DNA of 64,000 nucleotides from Frateuria_A sp049727805 (GCF_049727805.1 NZ_JBCNYA010000010.1:61651-125650); one strand, 5' to 3'; counted from the first letter of the stretch, positions 9,607-18,337 are shown. Numbers and translations are program-made. Notes: generated from the letters alone by a model not told the origin.

Positions 9607-11685
9607 CTGAGCAGTACCTTCCGCTGGCACCTCCGCCGCGCCCGCTACCTGTTGCAGCGCGTGAGCGGCAGCATGGCCCAGCGCGGCCTGCGCGGCACCA
9701 TGGATCGCATCCGGCAGGAACTGCGGCCGCGCCGGCAGGCCGCCGCCACCTTCGATGTCGAACCGCTGGGCAGCGGCGTGCCGCCTTCGGCGTTGCCGTG
9801 CAGCGAAGCGCCGCGGGTCTCGGTGATCATCCCGGTGCACGGCAAGCTCGAGTACACCGTGGCCTGCCTGCGTTCGATCGCACGCCATGGTGCCCGGACG
9901 CCGTTCGAGGTGATCGTCGTCGACGACGCGTCGCCCGATGAGACGGCGCAAGTGCTGGCCGGCATCGGGGGCCTGCGTCTGCTGCGCAATGCCGCCAACC
10001 TCGGCTTCATCGGCAGCTCCAACGCGGGCGCCGCGGCGGCGCGTGGCGAGTATCTGCTGTTCCTCAACAACGACACCCAGGTCACGCCGGGCTGGCTGGA
10101 CCGGCTGCACGACTGTCTGGCCGAGGAGCCCGGTTGCGGCATCGCCGGCAGCCGGCTGGTGTATCCGGACGGACGGCTGCAGGAAGCCGGCGGCATCGTG
10201 TATGCCGACGGCCAGGCCTGGAACTACGGCCGTTTCGAACTGCCGGACGACCCGCGCTTCCTCTACCGCCGCGATGCCGACTACGTGTCCGGCGCCAGCC
10301 TGATGATCGACGCCGCGCTGTTTCGTGCGATCGGCGGATTCGACGCACGCTACGCGCCGGCCTACTGCGAGGACATGGACCTGGCGTTCGCGGCGCGAGC
10401 GGCCGGCAAGCGCGTGCTGTACGAGCCGGCCAGCGTGGTGGTGCACTGCGAAGGCATCACTTCCGGCCTGGATCCCTTCGCCGGCGTCAAGCAATACCAG
10501 CAGGTGAACCAGGCCAAGTTCGTCGACAAATGGCGCGCTGCGCTCGAACGGCAGCCGCCCGCCCGCACCCGCGTGGAGGAAGCGCTTGGCTGGAGCCGCA
10601 GACACATCCTCATCGTCGACGCGCTGACCCCCGACCCCACGCGCGACTCCGGTTCGCTGCGGCTGGTCAACATCATGCGGCTGCTGCGCGAACGGCGCTG
10701 GCAGGTCAGCTTCATGGCGGACAACCGTCGCGCCACGCCGGCGGAGATCGAGCGGCTCGGGCGGCTGGGCGTGCGCGTGCTGTGCAAACCCTGGACGCCG
10801 CCGCTGTCGGCCTGGCTGGCGCGCGAAGGCCAGGGCCTGGACGCGGTGATGCTTTGTCGCCACTACATCGCCCTGCCCCACCTGTCGCTGGTGCGCCGCC
10901 TGGCGCCGCGCGCGAAGGTGTTGTTCGACACGGTGGACCTGCATTTCCTGCGTGAGCAGCGCGCCGCCGAACACGCCGCCAACCCGGCGCTGGCAAGGCA
11001 GGCGCAGGCCTCGCGACAGGCCGAACTGGGGCTGATCCGCGCCGCCGACGTCACACTGGTGGTCAGCCCCATCGAGCGCGAGCTGCTGATGGAAGAGCTG
11101 CCGCAGGCACGCGTGGAACTGCTGTCCAACGTGCATGACGTGCCCGGGCGCAGCCGCGGCTTCGGCGACCGGGCAGGCCTGATGTTCGTCGGCGGCTCCG
11201 CCCACCCGCCCAACATCGATGCCATCGAATGGCTGGCGAAGGACATCTATCCGCGCATCCGTGCGCGCCGGCCCGACATCGAGCTGCACCTGATCGGCGA
11301 CATGCCCGGGCCCGAACGCGCGCGCCTGGCCGCCGCCGGCATCCGCGCGCACGGCCGGGTCGAGGAACTGGATCCGTGGCTGTCCGGCTGCCGCATCGCG
11401 CTGGCACCGCTGCGCTACGGCGCCGGCGTGAAAGGCAAGGTCAACATGGCGATGAGCCACGGCCTGCCCGTGGTGGCCACCTCGATCGCCGCCGAGGGCA
11501 TGAACCTGGCCGACGGGCAGGACGTGCTGGTGGCGGACGATGCCGAGGGTTTCGCCGAGGCGGTGTTGCGCCTCTACGACAACGAAGCGCTGTGGATGCG
11601 GCTGTCCGAGGCCGGCCTGGCCAACGTCCGACGGCATTTCTCCTTCGACGCTGCACGCCAGGCGCTCGACCGCGCCCTGGCCTGA
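9607..11685 (+). CDS. Two-domain glycosyltransferase: GT2 followed by GT4
   Basis: About 692 residues if read from a CTG at 9607. A GT2 domain begins at VSVIIPVHG (about residue 70), with IVVDDASPD and LFLNNDTQV as nucleotide-sugar/metal motifs and YCEDMDLAF as the late acidic motif. A GT4-like domain follows (about 335-690), with GGSAHPPNIDAIEWL and the C-terminal GAGVKGKVNMAMSHGLPVV loop. Such fusions build surface polysaccharides. The start is uncertain: no ATG lies between the end of the ETF-QO gene and 9673, GAGGA is 7 bases before the CTG, and GTG 9661 and ATG 9673 would lose part of the basic N-terminus. It sits inside the ETF gene group but probably serves the nearby polysaccharide cluster. 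Confidence 0.85.
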   Translation: MSSTFRWHLRRARYLLQRVSGSMAQRGLRGTMDRIRQELRPRRQAAATFDVEPLGSGVPPSALPCSEAPRVSVIIPVHGKLEYTVACLRSIARHGARTPFEVIVVDDASPDETAQVLAGIGGLRLLRNAANLGFIGSSNAGAAAARGEYLLFLNNDTQVTPGWLDRLHDCLAEEPGCGIAGSRLVYPDGRLQEAGGIVYADGQAWNYGRFELPDDPRFLYRRDADYVSGASLMIDAALFRAIGGFDARYAPAYCEDMDLAFAARAAGKRVLYEPASVVVHCEGITSGLDPFAGVKQYQQVNQAKFVDKWRAALERQPPARTRVEEALGWSRRHILIVDALTPDPTRDSGSLRLVNIMRLLRERRWQVSFMADNRRATPAEIERLGRLGVRVLCKPWTPPLSAWLAREGQGLDAVMLCRHYIALPHLSLVRRLAPRAKVLFDTVDLHFLREQRAAEHAANPALARQAQASRQAELGLIRAADVTLVVSPIERELLMEELPQARVELLSNVHDVPGRSRGFGDRAGLMFVGGSAHPPNIDAIEWLAKDIYPRIRARRPDIELHLIGDMPGPERARLAAAGIRAHGRVEELDPWLSGCRIALAPLRYGAGVKGKVNMAMSHGLPVVATSIAAEGMNLADGQDVLVADDAEGFAEAVLRLYDNEALWMRLSEAGLANVRRHFSFDAARQALDRALA

Positions 11686-11724
11686 GCGAACGCCGCGGCG
11701 ACACCCCGCATGCGGTGCTCACGC

Positions 11725-11730
11725 TAGAAT
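11725..11730 (+). promoter_or_regulatory. Candidate -10 box (TAGAAT) upstream of etfB
   Basis: TAGAAT lies 52 bases before the etfB start in the 96-base gap after the glycosyltransferase gene. No convincing -35 hexamer is seen, so this is a weak call. It would allow etfBA to be transcribed independently of the inserted glycosyltransferase gene. Confidence 0.25.
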
Positions 11731-11781
11731 GGGCGTTTCGGGCGCCTCATGGCGCTGCATCCAAACGCAAGGACCCCATCG

Positions 11782-12528
11782 ATGAAGATTCTGGTCGGCT
11801 ACAAGCGCGTGGTGGACTACAACGTCCGCATCCAGGTCAAGCCCGACGGCACCGGCGTGGTGACCGAGGGCGTCAAGCTTTCCGCCAATCCGTTCGACGA
11901 CATCGCCCTGGAAGAGGCCCTGCGCCTGCGCGAGAAGGGCGTGGCCGAGGAAGTGGTGATCGTCGGCATCGGTCCGGCCGACCTTACCGCGCATCTGCGC
12001 AACGGCCTGGCGATGGGCGCCAACCGCGCCATCCACGTCACCACCGCCGATGCCATCCAGCCGCTTACCGCCGCGCGCGTGTTGCTCAAGCTGATCGAGA
12101 AGGAGCAGCCGGGCCTGGTGATCCTGGGCAAGCAGGCGATCGACGACGACGCCAACCAGACCGGCCAGATGCTGGCCGCGCTGTGGGATCGCCCGCAGGC
12201 TACCTTCGCCAGCAAAGTGGAGATCGCCGATGGCAAGGCGACGGTAACCCGCGAGGTCGACGCCGGCCTGGAAACCATCGAGGCCGACCTGCCCGCCGTG
12301 ATCACCACCGACCTGCGCCTCAACGAGCCGCGCTTCATCAAGCTGCCGGACATCATGAAGGCCAAGTCCAAGCCGATCGACGTGATCGAGTTCGGCTCGC
12401 TCGGCGTCGACGGCGGCGACCACCTGAAGACCACCCACTACGCCGCGCCGCCCAAGCGCAGCCGCGGCGTGATGGTGAAGGACGCGGCCGAGCTGGTCGC
12501 CACCCTCAAGCAGAAAGGCCTGCTGTAA
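11782..12528 (+). CDS. etfB: Electron transfer flavoprotein beta subunit
   Basis: 248 residues, the normal length for EtfB. It begins MKILVGYKRVVDYNVRI and contains the AMP-binding-domain signature around KQAIDDDANQTGQMLAALW and ITTDLRLNEPRFIKLPDIMKAKSKPI, which is the EtfB recognition loop. It pairs with EtfA in the cytoplasm to carry electrons from acyl-CoA and other dehydrogenases to ETF-QO. An in-frame ATG at 11749 would add 11 residues but lies outside the family N-terminus. Only 27 bases separate it from etfA, so the two form an operon. Confidence 0.97.
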   Translation: MKILVGYKRVVDYNVRIQVKPDGTGVVTEGVKLSANPFDDIALEEALRLREKGVAEEVVIVGIGPADLTAHLRNGLAMGANRAIHVTTADAIQPLTAARVLLKLIEKEQPGLVILGKQAIDDDANQTGQMLAALWDRPQATFASKVEIADGKATVTREVDAGLETIEADLPAVITTDLRLNEPRFIKLPDIMKAKSKPIDVIEFGSLGVDGGDHLKTTHYAAPPKRSRGVMVKDAAELVATLKQKGLL

Positions 12529-12555
12529 GCGGCCGCCGGGAACTGGAGAGAAGAC

Positions 12556-13503
12556 ATGAGCAAGATCCTCGTCATCGCCGAACACCTGGACGGCAAGCTC
12601 AACCCCTCCACCGCGCGCGCGGTGAGCGCCGCCGCGGCGGCCAAGCCCGAGGCCATCGACGTGCTGGTGCTGGCCGAAAGCGCCGACGCCATCGCCGCCG
12701 AGGCCGCGAAGATCGAAGGCGTGAGCCGCGTGCTCACCGCTAGCCGCGCCGAGAACGCGCAGGCGCTCGCCGCCGTGCTGGCGCCGCAGGTGGCCAAGGC
12801 CGCCGCCGGCTACAGCCACGTGTTCGCGCCCTCCACCACCTTCGGCAAGGATCTCGCCCCGCGCGTGGCCGCGCTGCTCGGCGTGGCGCAGGTCAGCGAC
12901 GTGATGTCGGTCGAGGGCAGCCACACCTTCAAGCGCCCGATCTACGCCGGCAACGCGATCGTCACGGTGGAAGCCGATCCGGCGCAGACCGTGGTGGCCA
13001 CCATCCGCACCGCCTCCTGGCCGGCTGCCGCCACCGGCGCCAACAGCGCCCCGGTCGAAGCGCTCAACCTCGACGTGGCGCTGCCCTCGCACACCCGCTT
13101 TGTCGAGCTCAAGCAAGGCAAGAGCGACCGCCCGGACTTGCAGAGCGCCAGCAAGGTCGTCTCCGGCGGCCGCGGCGTCGGCTCGAAGGAGAACTTCGAG
13201 ATCATCTACAAGTTCGCCGACCGGATCGGCGCGGCCGTGGGCGCCTCGCGAGCCGCGGTGGACGCCGGCTACGTGCCCAATGAAATGCAGGTAGGCCAGA
13301 CCGGCAAGATCATCGCGCCGGAGCTGTACATGGCGATCGGCATCTCCGGCGCCATCCAGCACCTGACCGGCATCAAGGACGCCGGCACCATCGTGGCGAT
13401 CAACAAGGATGCCGAGGCGCCGATCTTCGAGGTGGCGGACATCGGGCTGGTGGGCGATTTGTTCAAGATCATCCCGGAACTCGAACAGGCGCTGGGCGCA
13501 TAA
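12556..13503 (+). CDS. etfA: Electron transfer flavoprotein alpha subunit
   Basis: 315 residues. The C-terminal FAD-binding domain shows SGAIQHLTGIKDAGTIVAIN followed by EAPIFEVADIGLVGDLFKI, the EtfA signature. A GGAG-type ribosome-binding site (CTGGAGAGAAGAC) precedes the ATG. It forms the FAD-containing heterodimer with EtfB. In Xanthomonas this gene marks one border of the variable LPS locus, and here too a polysaccharide cassette begins 84 bases after its stop codon. Confidence 0.97.
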   Translation: MSKILVIAEHLDGKLNPSTARAVSAAAAAKPEAIDVLVLAESADAIAAEAAKIEGVSRVLTASRAENAQALAAVLAPQVAKAAAGYSHVFAPSTTFGKDLAPRVAALLGVAQVSDVMSVEGSHTFKRPIYAGNAIVTVEADPAQTVVATIRTASWPAAATGANSAPVEALNLDVALPSHTRFVELKQGKSDRPDLQSASKVVSGGRGVGSKENFEIIYKFADRIGAAVGASRAAVDAGYVPNEMQVGQTGKIIAPELYMAIGISGAIQHLTGIKDAGTIVAINKDAEAPIFEVADIGLVGDLFKIIPELEQALGA

Positions 13504-13587
13504 GCGCCACCCGGGAAACGCCGCGGGTTTCTCCTACCGCGGCGCGTGATGGCCATGCCATCATCGGCGGACTGGAGGGAGAGACCG

Positions 13588-14466
13588 ATGAGACGCTGCC
13601 TGTCCTGCGGCACGTTGTTCCGTGCGGAAGCACACACGCAGCCCTGCCCGGGATGCGGACAGGCCGTGGCCGTGCTCGAAGGCGTGTCCTGCTACGCGCC
13701 GGAGCTGGCGCGCGAGTCGTCGGGCTTCAATCCCGAAGGGTTCGCATGGCTGGCCCAGCGGGAGAGTGGGCACTTCTGGTTTCGCGCCCGTTCGGAACTG
13801 ATTGCTTTCGTAGTGCGCAGGTACTTTCCGGCGGCGCGGAACTTTCTGGAGATCGGCTGTGGCACGGGCTTTGTACTGAGCTCGCTGGCGCAGCGTTTTC
13901 CGAACCTGGCCATGAGCGGCAGCGAGATATTCATCCAGGGTCTTGGCTTCGCTGCCCAGCGCATGCCGGATGCCGACCTGTTCCAGATGGACGCACGTCA
14001 CATTCCGTTCCGCAACGAGTTTGACCTGCTGGGTGCGTTTGACGTGATCGAGCACATCGAAGAGGACGAAGCGGTACTGCGCGAAATCCATGCGGCGGTG
14101 GTCCCTGGCGGTGGGGCCATCTTCACCGTGCCGCAGCATCCCTCGTTGTGGAGCGCGCAGGATGAACATGCCTGCCACAAACGGCGTTACCGCCGGGGGG
14201 AGCTGGAGGCCAAGCTGCAGCGAGCCGGTTTCGAAGTACTTTTCTCCACCTCGTTCGTGAGCCTGCTGCTGCCCCTGCTCTATCTGTCCCGACGAAAAAA
14301 GCGCGTCGGGGACGAGCTTGCCATCGAGGATGAAATGTCGGTGGGTACTGCAACCAACCAGATCCTGTACCGGTTATTGCAGGCCGAGGGCGCGCTGATC
14401 CGTGCCGGCCTGCGTTTTCCAGCCGGCGGGTCGCGACTGGTGGCGGCGCGAGCCAAAGCGAATTGA
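13588..14466 (+). CDS. Zinc-ribbon class I SAM-dependent methyltransferase of the polysaccharide cassette
   Basis: 292 residues, read from the ATG at 13588 behind a strong GGAGGGAGAG ribosome-binding site. An N-terminal zinc-ribbon has CxxC pairs at Cys4/Cys7 and Cys20/Cys23. The methyltransferase core has FLEIGCGTGF at 86-95, then DLLGAFDVIEHIEEDE and a Methyltransf_11/23-like C-terminus. The acceptor is unknown; a sugar hydroxyl or a lipid-linked intermediate is plausible because the stop codon overlaps the start of a polyprenyl-phosphate glycosyltransferase gene. It is the first gene of the plus-strand cassette after etfA. By eye its codon use is less GC-extreme than that of etfA. Confidence 0.8.
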   Translation: MRRCLSCGTLFRAEAHTQPCPGCGQAVAVLEGVSCYAPELARESSGFNPEGFAWLAQRESGHFWFRARSELIAFVVRRYFPAARNFLEIGCGTGFVLSSLAQRFPNLAMSGSEIFIQGLGFAAQRMPDADLFQMDARHIPFRNEFDLLGAFDVIEHIEEDEAVLREIHAAVVPGGGAIFTVPQHPSLWSAQDEHACHKRRYRRGELEAKLQRAGFEVLFSTSFVSLLLPLLYLSRRKKRVGDELAIEDEMSVGTATNQILYRLLQAEGALIRAGLRFPAGGSRLVAARAKAN

Positions 14467-15509
14467 GCGAGACGCAGGGCAACGAGACACCGACGGCTTT
14501 CGAGACCATGGATACCCAATCATTTCCTGAACTTTCGGTGGTGATCCCCTGCTATCGGACAGAACGCGCCTTGCCCGAATTGCTCGAACGGCTGCATCGG
14601 AGCCTGGAGGCCCTGGGCCAGTCGTACGAGATCGTGCTGGTCGACGACTGCTCCCCCGACGCCACGGCCACCGTCGCCGCTGCAGAGGTTGCACGGCATC
14701 CGCACGTGCGATTCATCGAACTGATGTTCAACGTGGGCCAGTTCCGCGCGTTGATGTGCGGCTTTGCACATGCGCGTGGACGCTACGTCGTCACCATGGA
14801 CGATGACCTGCAGCACCCGCCGGAGGAGATCGGGAAGATCTACCGGCATCTGGCCGAACATCCCGAACTCGATGCAGTGTTTGGCGCCTATATCACCAAG
14901 CAGCACTCCTCCGGCCGCAACCTGGGCAGCCTGTTCATCCGTACGGTCAATATCTACGTCTTCGGCAAGCCACCGGGCCTGGTGATGTCCTCGTTCCGTT
15001 GCCTGCGAAGGGAACTTGTCGACACGCTGCTCGCGCATCGCACGCGCTATCCGGTCATCGGCCCGCTGATCCTGAGCAGCACGCGCCGTATCGCCAATGT
15101 CCCGGTGCAGCACGACGCCCGGCGGCACGGGGTTTCCAACTACCGGTTCGGGCGCCTCGTCCGCACCACGCTGGACAACGTGTTGAACTTCAGCGCTCTG
15201 CCCTTGCAGATCATCTCGATGGTCGGCGTGGGCGTGGCGGCGGTCAGCGTCATCGTGGGTGCCGTGTTCCTGGCCATCCGCCTGCTGCGCGGCACCGGCG
15301 CCACCGGCTGGACCAGCCTGTTCCTGGCGATCAACTTCTACGGCGGGCTGAGCCTCCTGGCTGTCGGTATCATTGGCGAGTACCTGATCCGCATCCTGGG
15401 TGAAAGCAAGGGGCAGCCGCTCTATATCGTGCGTCGCCAGTTCGGCGAGAGCACGGGGGCAGCGACGCAGCGGACCGGTGAAAACACGACCGCCGGCACG
15501 AGCCCCTGA
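14463..15509 (+). CDS. ArnC/GtrB-like polyprenyl-phosphate glycosyltransferase (GT2 with two C-terminal membrane spans)
   Basis: 348 residues from a TTG that overlaps the previous stop codon; an ATG at 14508 would shorten it by 15. The GT2 domain has LSVVIPCYRTE, IVLVDDCSPD and VVTMDDDLQHPPEEI, the DPM/ArnC-type pattern. RFGRLVRTTLDNVLNFS leads into two membrane spans (about 240-265 and 280-305), with GIIGEYLIRILGESKGQP between the second span and the tail. Such enzymes load a sugar from a nucleotide donor onto undecaprenyl phosphate at the cytoplasmic face. The neighbours (aminotransferase, N-acyltransferase, ArnE/F-like pair, GT-C-like protein) fit a lipid-linked modifying sugar that is flipped and used in the periplasm. 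Confidence 0.85.
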   Translation: MSETQGNETPTAFETMDTQSFPELSVVIPCYRTERALPELLERLHRSLEALGQSYEIVLVDDCSPDATATVAAAEVARHPHVRFIELMFNVGQFRALMCGFAHARGRYVVTMDDDLQHPPEEIGKIYRHLAEHPELDAVFGAYITKQHSSGRNLGSLFIRTVNIYVFGKPPGLVMSSFRCLRRELVDTLLAHRTRYPVIGPLILSSTRRIANVPVQHDARRHGVSNYRFGRLVRTTLDNVLNFSALPLQIISMVGVGVAAVSVIVGAVFLAIRLLRGTGATGWTSLFLAINFYGGLSLLAVGIIGEYLIRILGESKGQPLYIVRRQFGESTGAATQRTGENTTAGTSP

Positions 15510-15571
15510 GGTCCAGCACCTGCGCCGGACCCACTGGCCATCGCCGGCCCAAGTCATTGGAGATACTAGCT

Positions 15572-16510
15572 ATGGCCGGCTGGCCGGAAAGCCTGGAAGC
15601 GATGCTCGAGCGCGTGGCCGCCGAGTTTCGCATCGCCCGTATCACCCGCCCCGAGTTGCTGCGATCCGCACGGCAGACCGGGTTCGTCTGGACGCGCCAG
15701 CCCGGCGTGGTATGTCTGGCGGCGAACCGTCATTACCTCTCCCTGGCACGCGCCAATCCGGATGTCGCTGTCGTCGTCACCAGTGAAGAGGTGGCCCGCA
15801 GGGACTTCGAGGCTGCGACCCCGTGCCTGATCGTTTGCGACCGACCCGACGAGCTCTACCTCTGGATGCACCTGCACCAGCAGACACCTACGGGGACGGC
15901 CTCGCCGCAGATCGACCCAACGGCGACCGTCGATGCTTCGGCCGTGCTGCACGGCGATGTACGGATCGAGGCCGACGCCTGGATCGGACCCCGCGTAGTC
16001 ATCAGTGGCCCGGCCGTCCTCGGCCGCGGAGTTCACGTAGAAGCGGGCGCCATCATCGGCTGCGACGGGCTTTATGCCAAGGACGTGGCCGGCAGGCGCC
16101 GGCACATTCCCCACTACGGTGGCGTGGCCATCGGCGCGGACGCCTTCATTCACGCCGGTGCGGTGATCGTGCGGTCGGCCATCGCAGGCGAAGCGACCTC
16201 GATCGGACCGGAAACTCACGTCGGCGTGATGGCGAACGTGGGACATGATGTCCAGGTGGGTGCGCGCACCACCATCTCCAGCAACGTCGTCATCGCCGGT
16301 CGTGCGCGTGTCGGTGCGGACGTGTGGATCGGTGCGTCGGCCACGCTTTCCAACGCGGTGTCGGTCGGCGACCGCGCCAAGATCCGGATCGGCTCGGTGG
16401 TGGTGCGGGACGTGGCCGCCGGCGCGGACGTATCCAGCGGCAACTTCGCCATCGATCACGCCCAGGCGATGCGGGCCTATACGAGGGAGGCGACCCGTGA
16501 GAAGCGATAG
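15572..16510 (+). CDS. LpxD-like left-handed beta-helix N-acyltransferase, probably acyl-ACP dependent
   Basis: 312 residues from the ATG at 15572, nine bases after GGAG. An N-terminal domain of about 100 residues is followed by a long hexapeptide-repeat beta-helix (for example VDASAVLHGDVRIEADAWIG). The segment VGHDVQVGARTTIS aligns with the catalytic-His region of LpxD, the acyl-ACP-dependent UDP-glucosamine N-acyltransferase of lipid A synthesis. It lacks the rest of an lpx operon context. It stands instead beside a KAS III, an ACP and a WecE-like aminotransferase, so N-acylation of dTDP-Fuc4N (or a related amino sugar) by an acyl-ACP is the most economical reading. That donor and acceptor are inferred. 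The last 14 bases overlap the next gene. Confidence 0.8.
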   Translation: MAGWPESLEAMLERVAAEFRIARITRPELLRSARQTGFVWTRQPGVVCLAANRHYLSLARANPDVAVVVTSEEVARRDFEAATPCLIVCDRPDELYLWMHLHQQTPTGTASPQIDPTATVDASAVLHGDVRIEADAWIGPRVVISGPAVLGRGVHVEAGAIIGCDGLYAKDVAGRRRHIPHYGGVAIGADAFIHAGAVIVRSAIAGEATSIGPETHVGVMANVGHDVQVGARTTISSNVVIAGRARVGADVWIGASATLSNAVSVGDRAKIRIGSVVVRDVAAGADVSSGNFAIDHAQAMRAYTREATREKR

Positions 16511-17054
16511 GCATTTCACCTTCAAGGCAAAGCGCGACTACCTGCACAGCACGTCGCTCTTCGATGACCTGGTGGCTTTCCGCGGCGCTTCGCCACGTCA
16601 GATCGACTTCCGCTTTTCCCACAAGACCGGCAAGCAGGTGAGCTATCTCGATACGCTGCCTGGACCCGCGGACGTGCTGGTCGCCGAATGGTCGGACGCC
16701 GACGGGCGCCTGTACGTGGTCGAGCGCAATGAACCGATCCGGGAGGCGGTGGGCTACGACGAGGCGGCGCTGGTTTCCCGATTCGCGCTTGACGGCCGCA
16801 CGGTGCACATCCCGGCCGAGCTCGGCGGTTTCAGCCGAATCGACGCGCTGGTCGCCGGTTTCAAGCACTTGCTGCAGCAGGTTTCGCCGCTCGACGCAGG
16901 CCGCAAGCACGCCTTCGTCCGTATCCGCCTCGCCCACGTACCCGAGGGTGCCACCAGCATCACCTACGCGCGGGACATCGGCGCCTTTTCCCAGGGGGAC
17001 ATCCTCGAGGACGGCAAGTTGCTGGGGCAGATTTTCTTCGGGATCTGGACATGA
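16497..17054 (+). CDS. Orphan 185-residue protein of the acyl-ACP module, function unknown
   Basis: I do not recognise this family. It starts at GTG 16497 behind GAGGGAGGCG and overlaps its neighbours on both sides (14 bases with the acyltransferase, 4 bases with the KAS III gene), so it is almost certainly translated as part of the module. The protein is soluble-looking with mixed alpha/beta character, no signal peptide, no membrane span and no obvious nucleotide-binding loop. It contains FRFSHKTGKQVSYLDTLPGP and a C-terminal GKLLGQIFFGIWT. Its position between acyltransferase and KAS III suggests a role in preparing or handing over the acyl group, for example as a reductase, dehydratase, thioesterase or ACP-interacting factor. 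None of these is shown by a motif. Confidence 0.75.
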   Translation: MRSDRHFTFKAKRDYLHSTSLFDDLVAFRGASPRQIDFRFSHKTGKQVSYLDTLPGPADVLVAEWSDADGRLYVVERNEPIREAVGYDEAALVSRFALDGRTVHIPAELGGFSRIDALVAGFKHLLQQVSPLDAGRKHAFVRIRLAHVPEGATSITYARDIGAFSQGDILEDGKLLGQIFFGIWT

Positions 17055-17992
17055 TCGGCATCCGCGCCATCGGCAGCTACATCCCCGACACCTGCGTTTC
17101 CAACCTCGACCGGGCAGGCGAAGCGGGCAAGGATGCAGCCTTCATTACCGACAAGATCGGCTTCCAGTGCCTGGCGCGTCGCGCGCCGTCGCAGGAGTCC
17201 TCCGATCTGTGCGTCGAGGCCTTCGCCGATCTGAAAGCGAGGAACAACCTGGACCCGGCCGCCATCGATTGCGTCATCGTCTGCACGCAGAATCCCGATG
17301 GCCACGGCATCCCGCATACCTCCGCGGTAGTGCACAAGAAGCTGGGCATGGGCAACCAGGTCGCCAGCTTCGACATCTCGCTCGGCTGTTCGGGCTATGT
17401 CTACGGCCTGGCGGTGGCGACCGCCTTCATGCAGACCAATGGCTTGCGCAATGGCCTGCTGTTCACCGCCGACCCGTATTCGAAAATCCTCGATCCGTCG
17501 GACTGGGACACCGAGTTGCTGTTCGGCGATGCCGCCACCGTGACGTGGCTGACCGACGAACCGCTCTACGCCTGCCGCCCGGCCATGTTCGGTACGGATG
17601 GGAGCCTTGGCCACTCGATCACGGTGCCCGCGCCGGGCGAAAAGCTGCGCATGCTCGGCAGCAACGTTTTCAAGTTCACCATGACGGTGGTGCCCGAACA
17701 GATCCAGCGTTATCTCGAACGGGAAGGCCTGACGGCGGACGGGATCGACCTGTTCCTGCTCCACCAAGGCAGCCGCTTCATCGTGGAAAGCATGGCCAAG
17801 CGCATGGGCCTGCCCCTGGAGAAAGTGCCCTTCGGCGCCAGCCGGACGGGCAACACCGTATCCTCCTCGATCCCGCTCCTGCTCGGGGACCACATGGACG
17901 CGCCACCGCCACGCGTGCTCATGAGCGGCTTCGGCGTCGGCCTGTCGTGGGCTACAATGGTGCTTGAACGCATCCGGGGACCACACCAGTGA
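17051..17992 (+). CDS. FabH-like 3-oxoacyl-ACP synthase III of the polysaccharide cassette
   Basis: 313 residues. The complete KAS III Cys-His-Asn triad is present: Cys113 in DISLGCSGYVYGL, His238 in LFLLHQGSRF and Asn268 in GASRTGNTVSSSIP. FabH-type enzymes condense an acyl-CoA starter with malonyl-ACP. Because it overlaps an ACP gene by 4 bases and sits with an LpxD-like acyltransferase, it is unlikely to be the housekeeping FabH. A comparable arrangement is the KAS III gene of the Pseudomonas syringae viosamine cluster, where a 3-hydroxybutyryl-type acyl group ends up on an amino sugar. No ketoreductase is recognisable here, so a 3-hydroxyacyl product would need a housekeeping FabG. The acyl chain is therefore unknown. 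Confidence 0.88.
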   Translation: MIGIRAIGSYIPDTCVSNLDRAGEAGKDAAFITDKIGFQCLARRAPSQESSDLCVEAFADLKARNNLDPAAIDCVIVCTQNPDGHGIPHTSAVVHKKLGMGNQVASFDISLGCSGYVYGLAVATAFMQTNGLRNGLLFTADPYSKILDPSDWDTELLFGDAATVTWLTDEPLYACRPAMFGTDGSLGHSITVPAPGEKLRMLGSNVFKFTMTVVPEQIQRYLEREGLTADGIDLFLLHQGSRFIVESMAKRMGLPLEKVPFGASRTGNTVSSSIPLLLGDHMDAPPPRVLMSGFGVGLSWATMVLERIRGPHQ

Positions 17993-18231
17993 TCAGCAAG
18001 GCCGAATTCCGCGAAGCCGTCATCGACAGCATCAAGAAGATCAAGAACGTGGACACGGTCGACCTCGGCAACGACGAGGAATTTTCGGTCGCAGGGCTCG
18101 ATTCGCTCGACGGCATGGACCTGGTGCTGCAAGTCGAATCGAAGACCGGCATCAATTTCGGCGAGTTCGACTTGTCCTCCGCCAATACCATCGACAAGTT
18201 CTACGCCAAGGCGCAGGAGCTGTCGGCCTGA
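17989..18231 (+). CDS. Dedicated acyl carrier protein
   Basis: 80 residues from a GTG start that overlaps the KAS III stop codon (GTGA). The phosphopantetheine attachment site is Ser39 in VAGLDSLDGMD, followed by helix-II-like LVLQVESKTGI. Acidic and small like other ACPs, but the DSLD context is divergent and the gene is far from any fab cluster. It would be charged by a phosphopantetheinyl transferase and carry the acyl chain made by the adjacent KAS III to the LpxD-like transferase. A 106-base stretch without a gene follows it. Confidence 0.9.
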   Translation: MISKAEFREAVIDSIKKIKNVDTVDLGNDEEFSVAGLDSLDGMDLVLQVESKTGINFGEFDLSSANTIDKFYAKAQELSA

Positions 18232-18337
18232 CACCTGCCGGGCGGCGGTGGCGCTCCCGGCTTCGCATCCCCTCGTTGTCCGGCTCGACCTGCCGCCGGC
18301 GCGGACCGGCCGTTCACCCACGAAGACGCACCGTGCC

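Noticed and set aside
16245..16496. Longer N-terminus for the orphan protein of the acyl module
   Set aside because: The upstream frame overlaps the LpxD-like beta-helix and is Arg/Ser-rich. GTG 16497 has a strong ribosome-binding site.
18232..18337. Extra small gene between the ACP and the first ArnE/F-like gene
   Set aside because: The 106 bases contain an in-frame extension of the next gene, but it is Pro/Arg-rich, lacks a ribosome-binding site and is not needed for the four-span fold.
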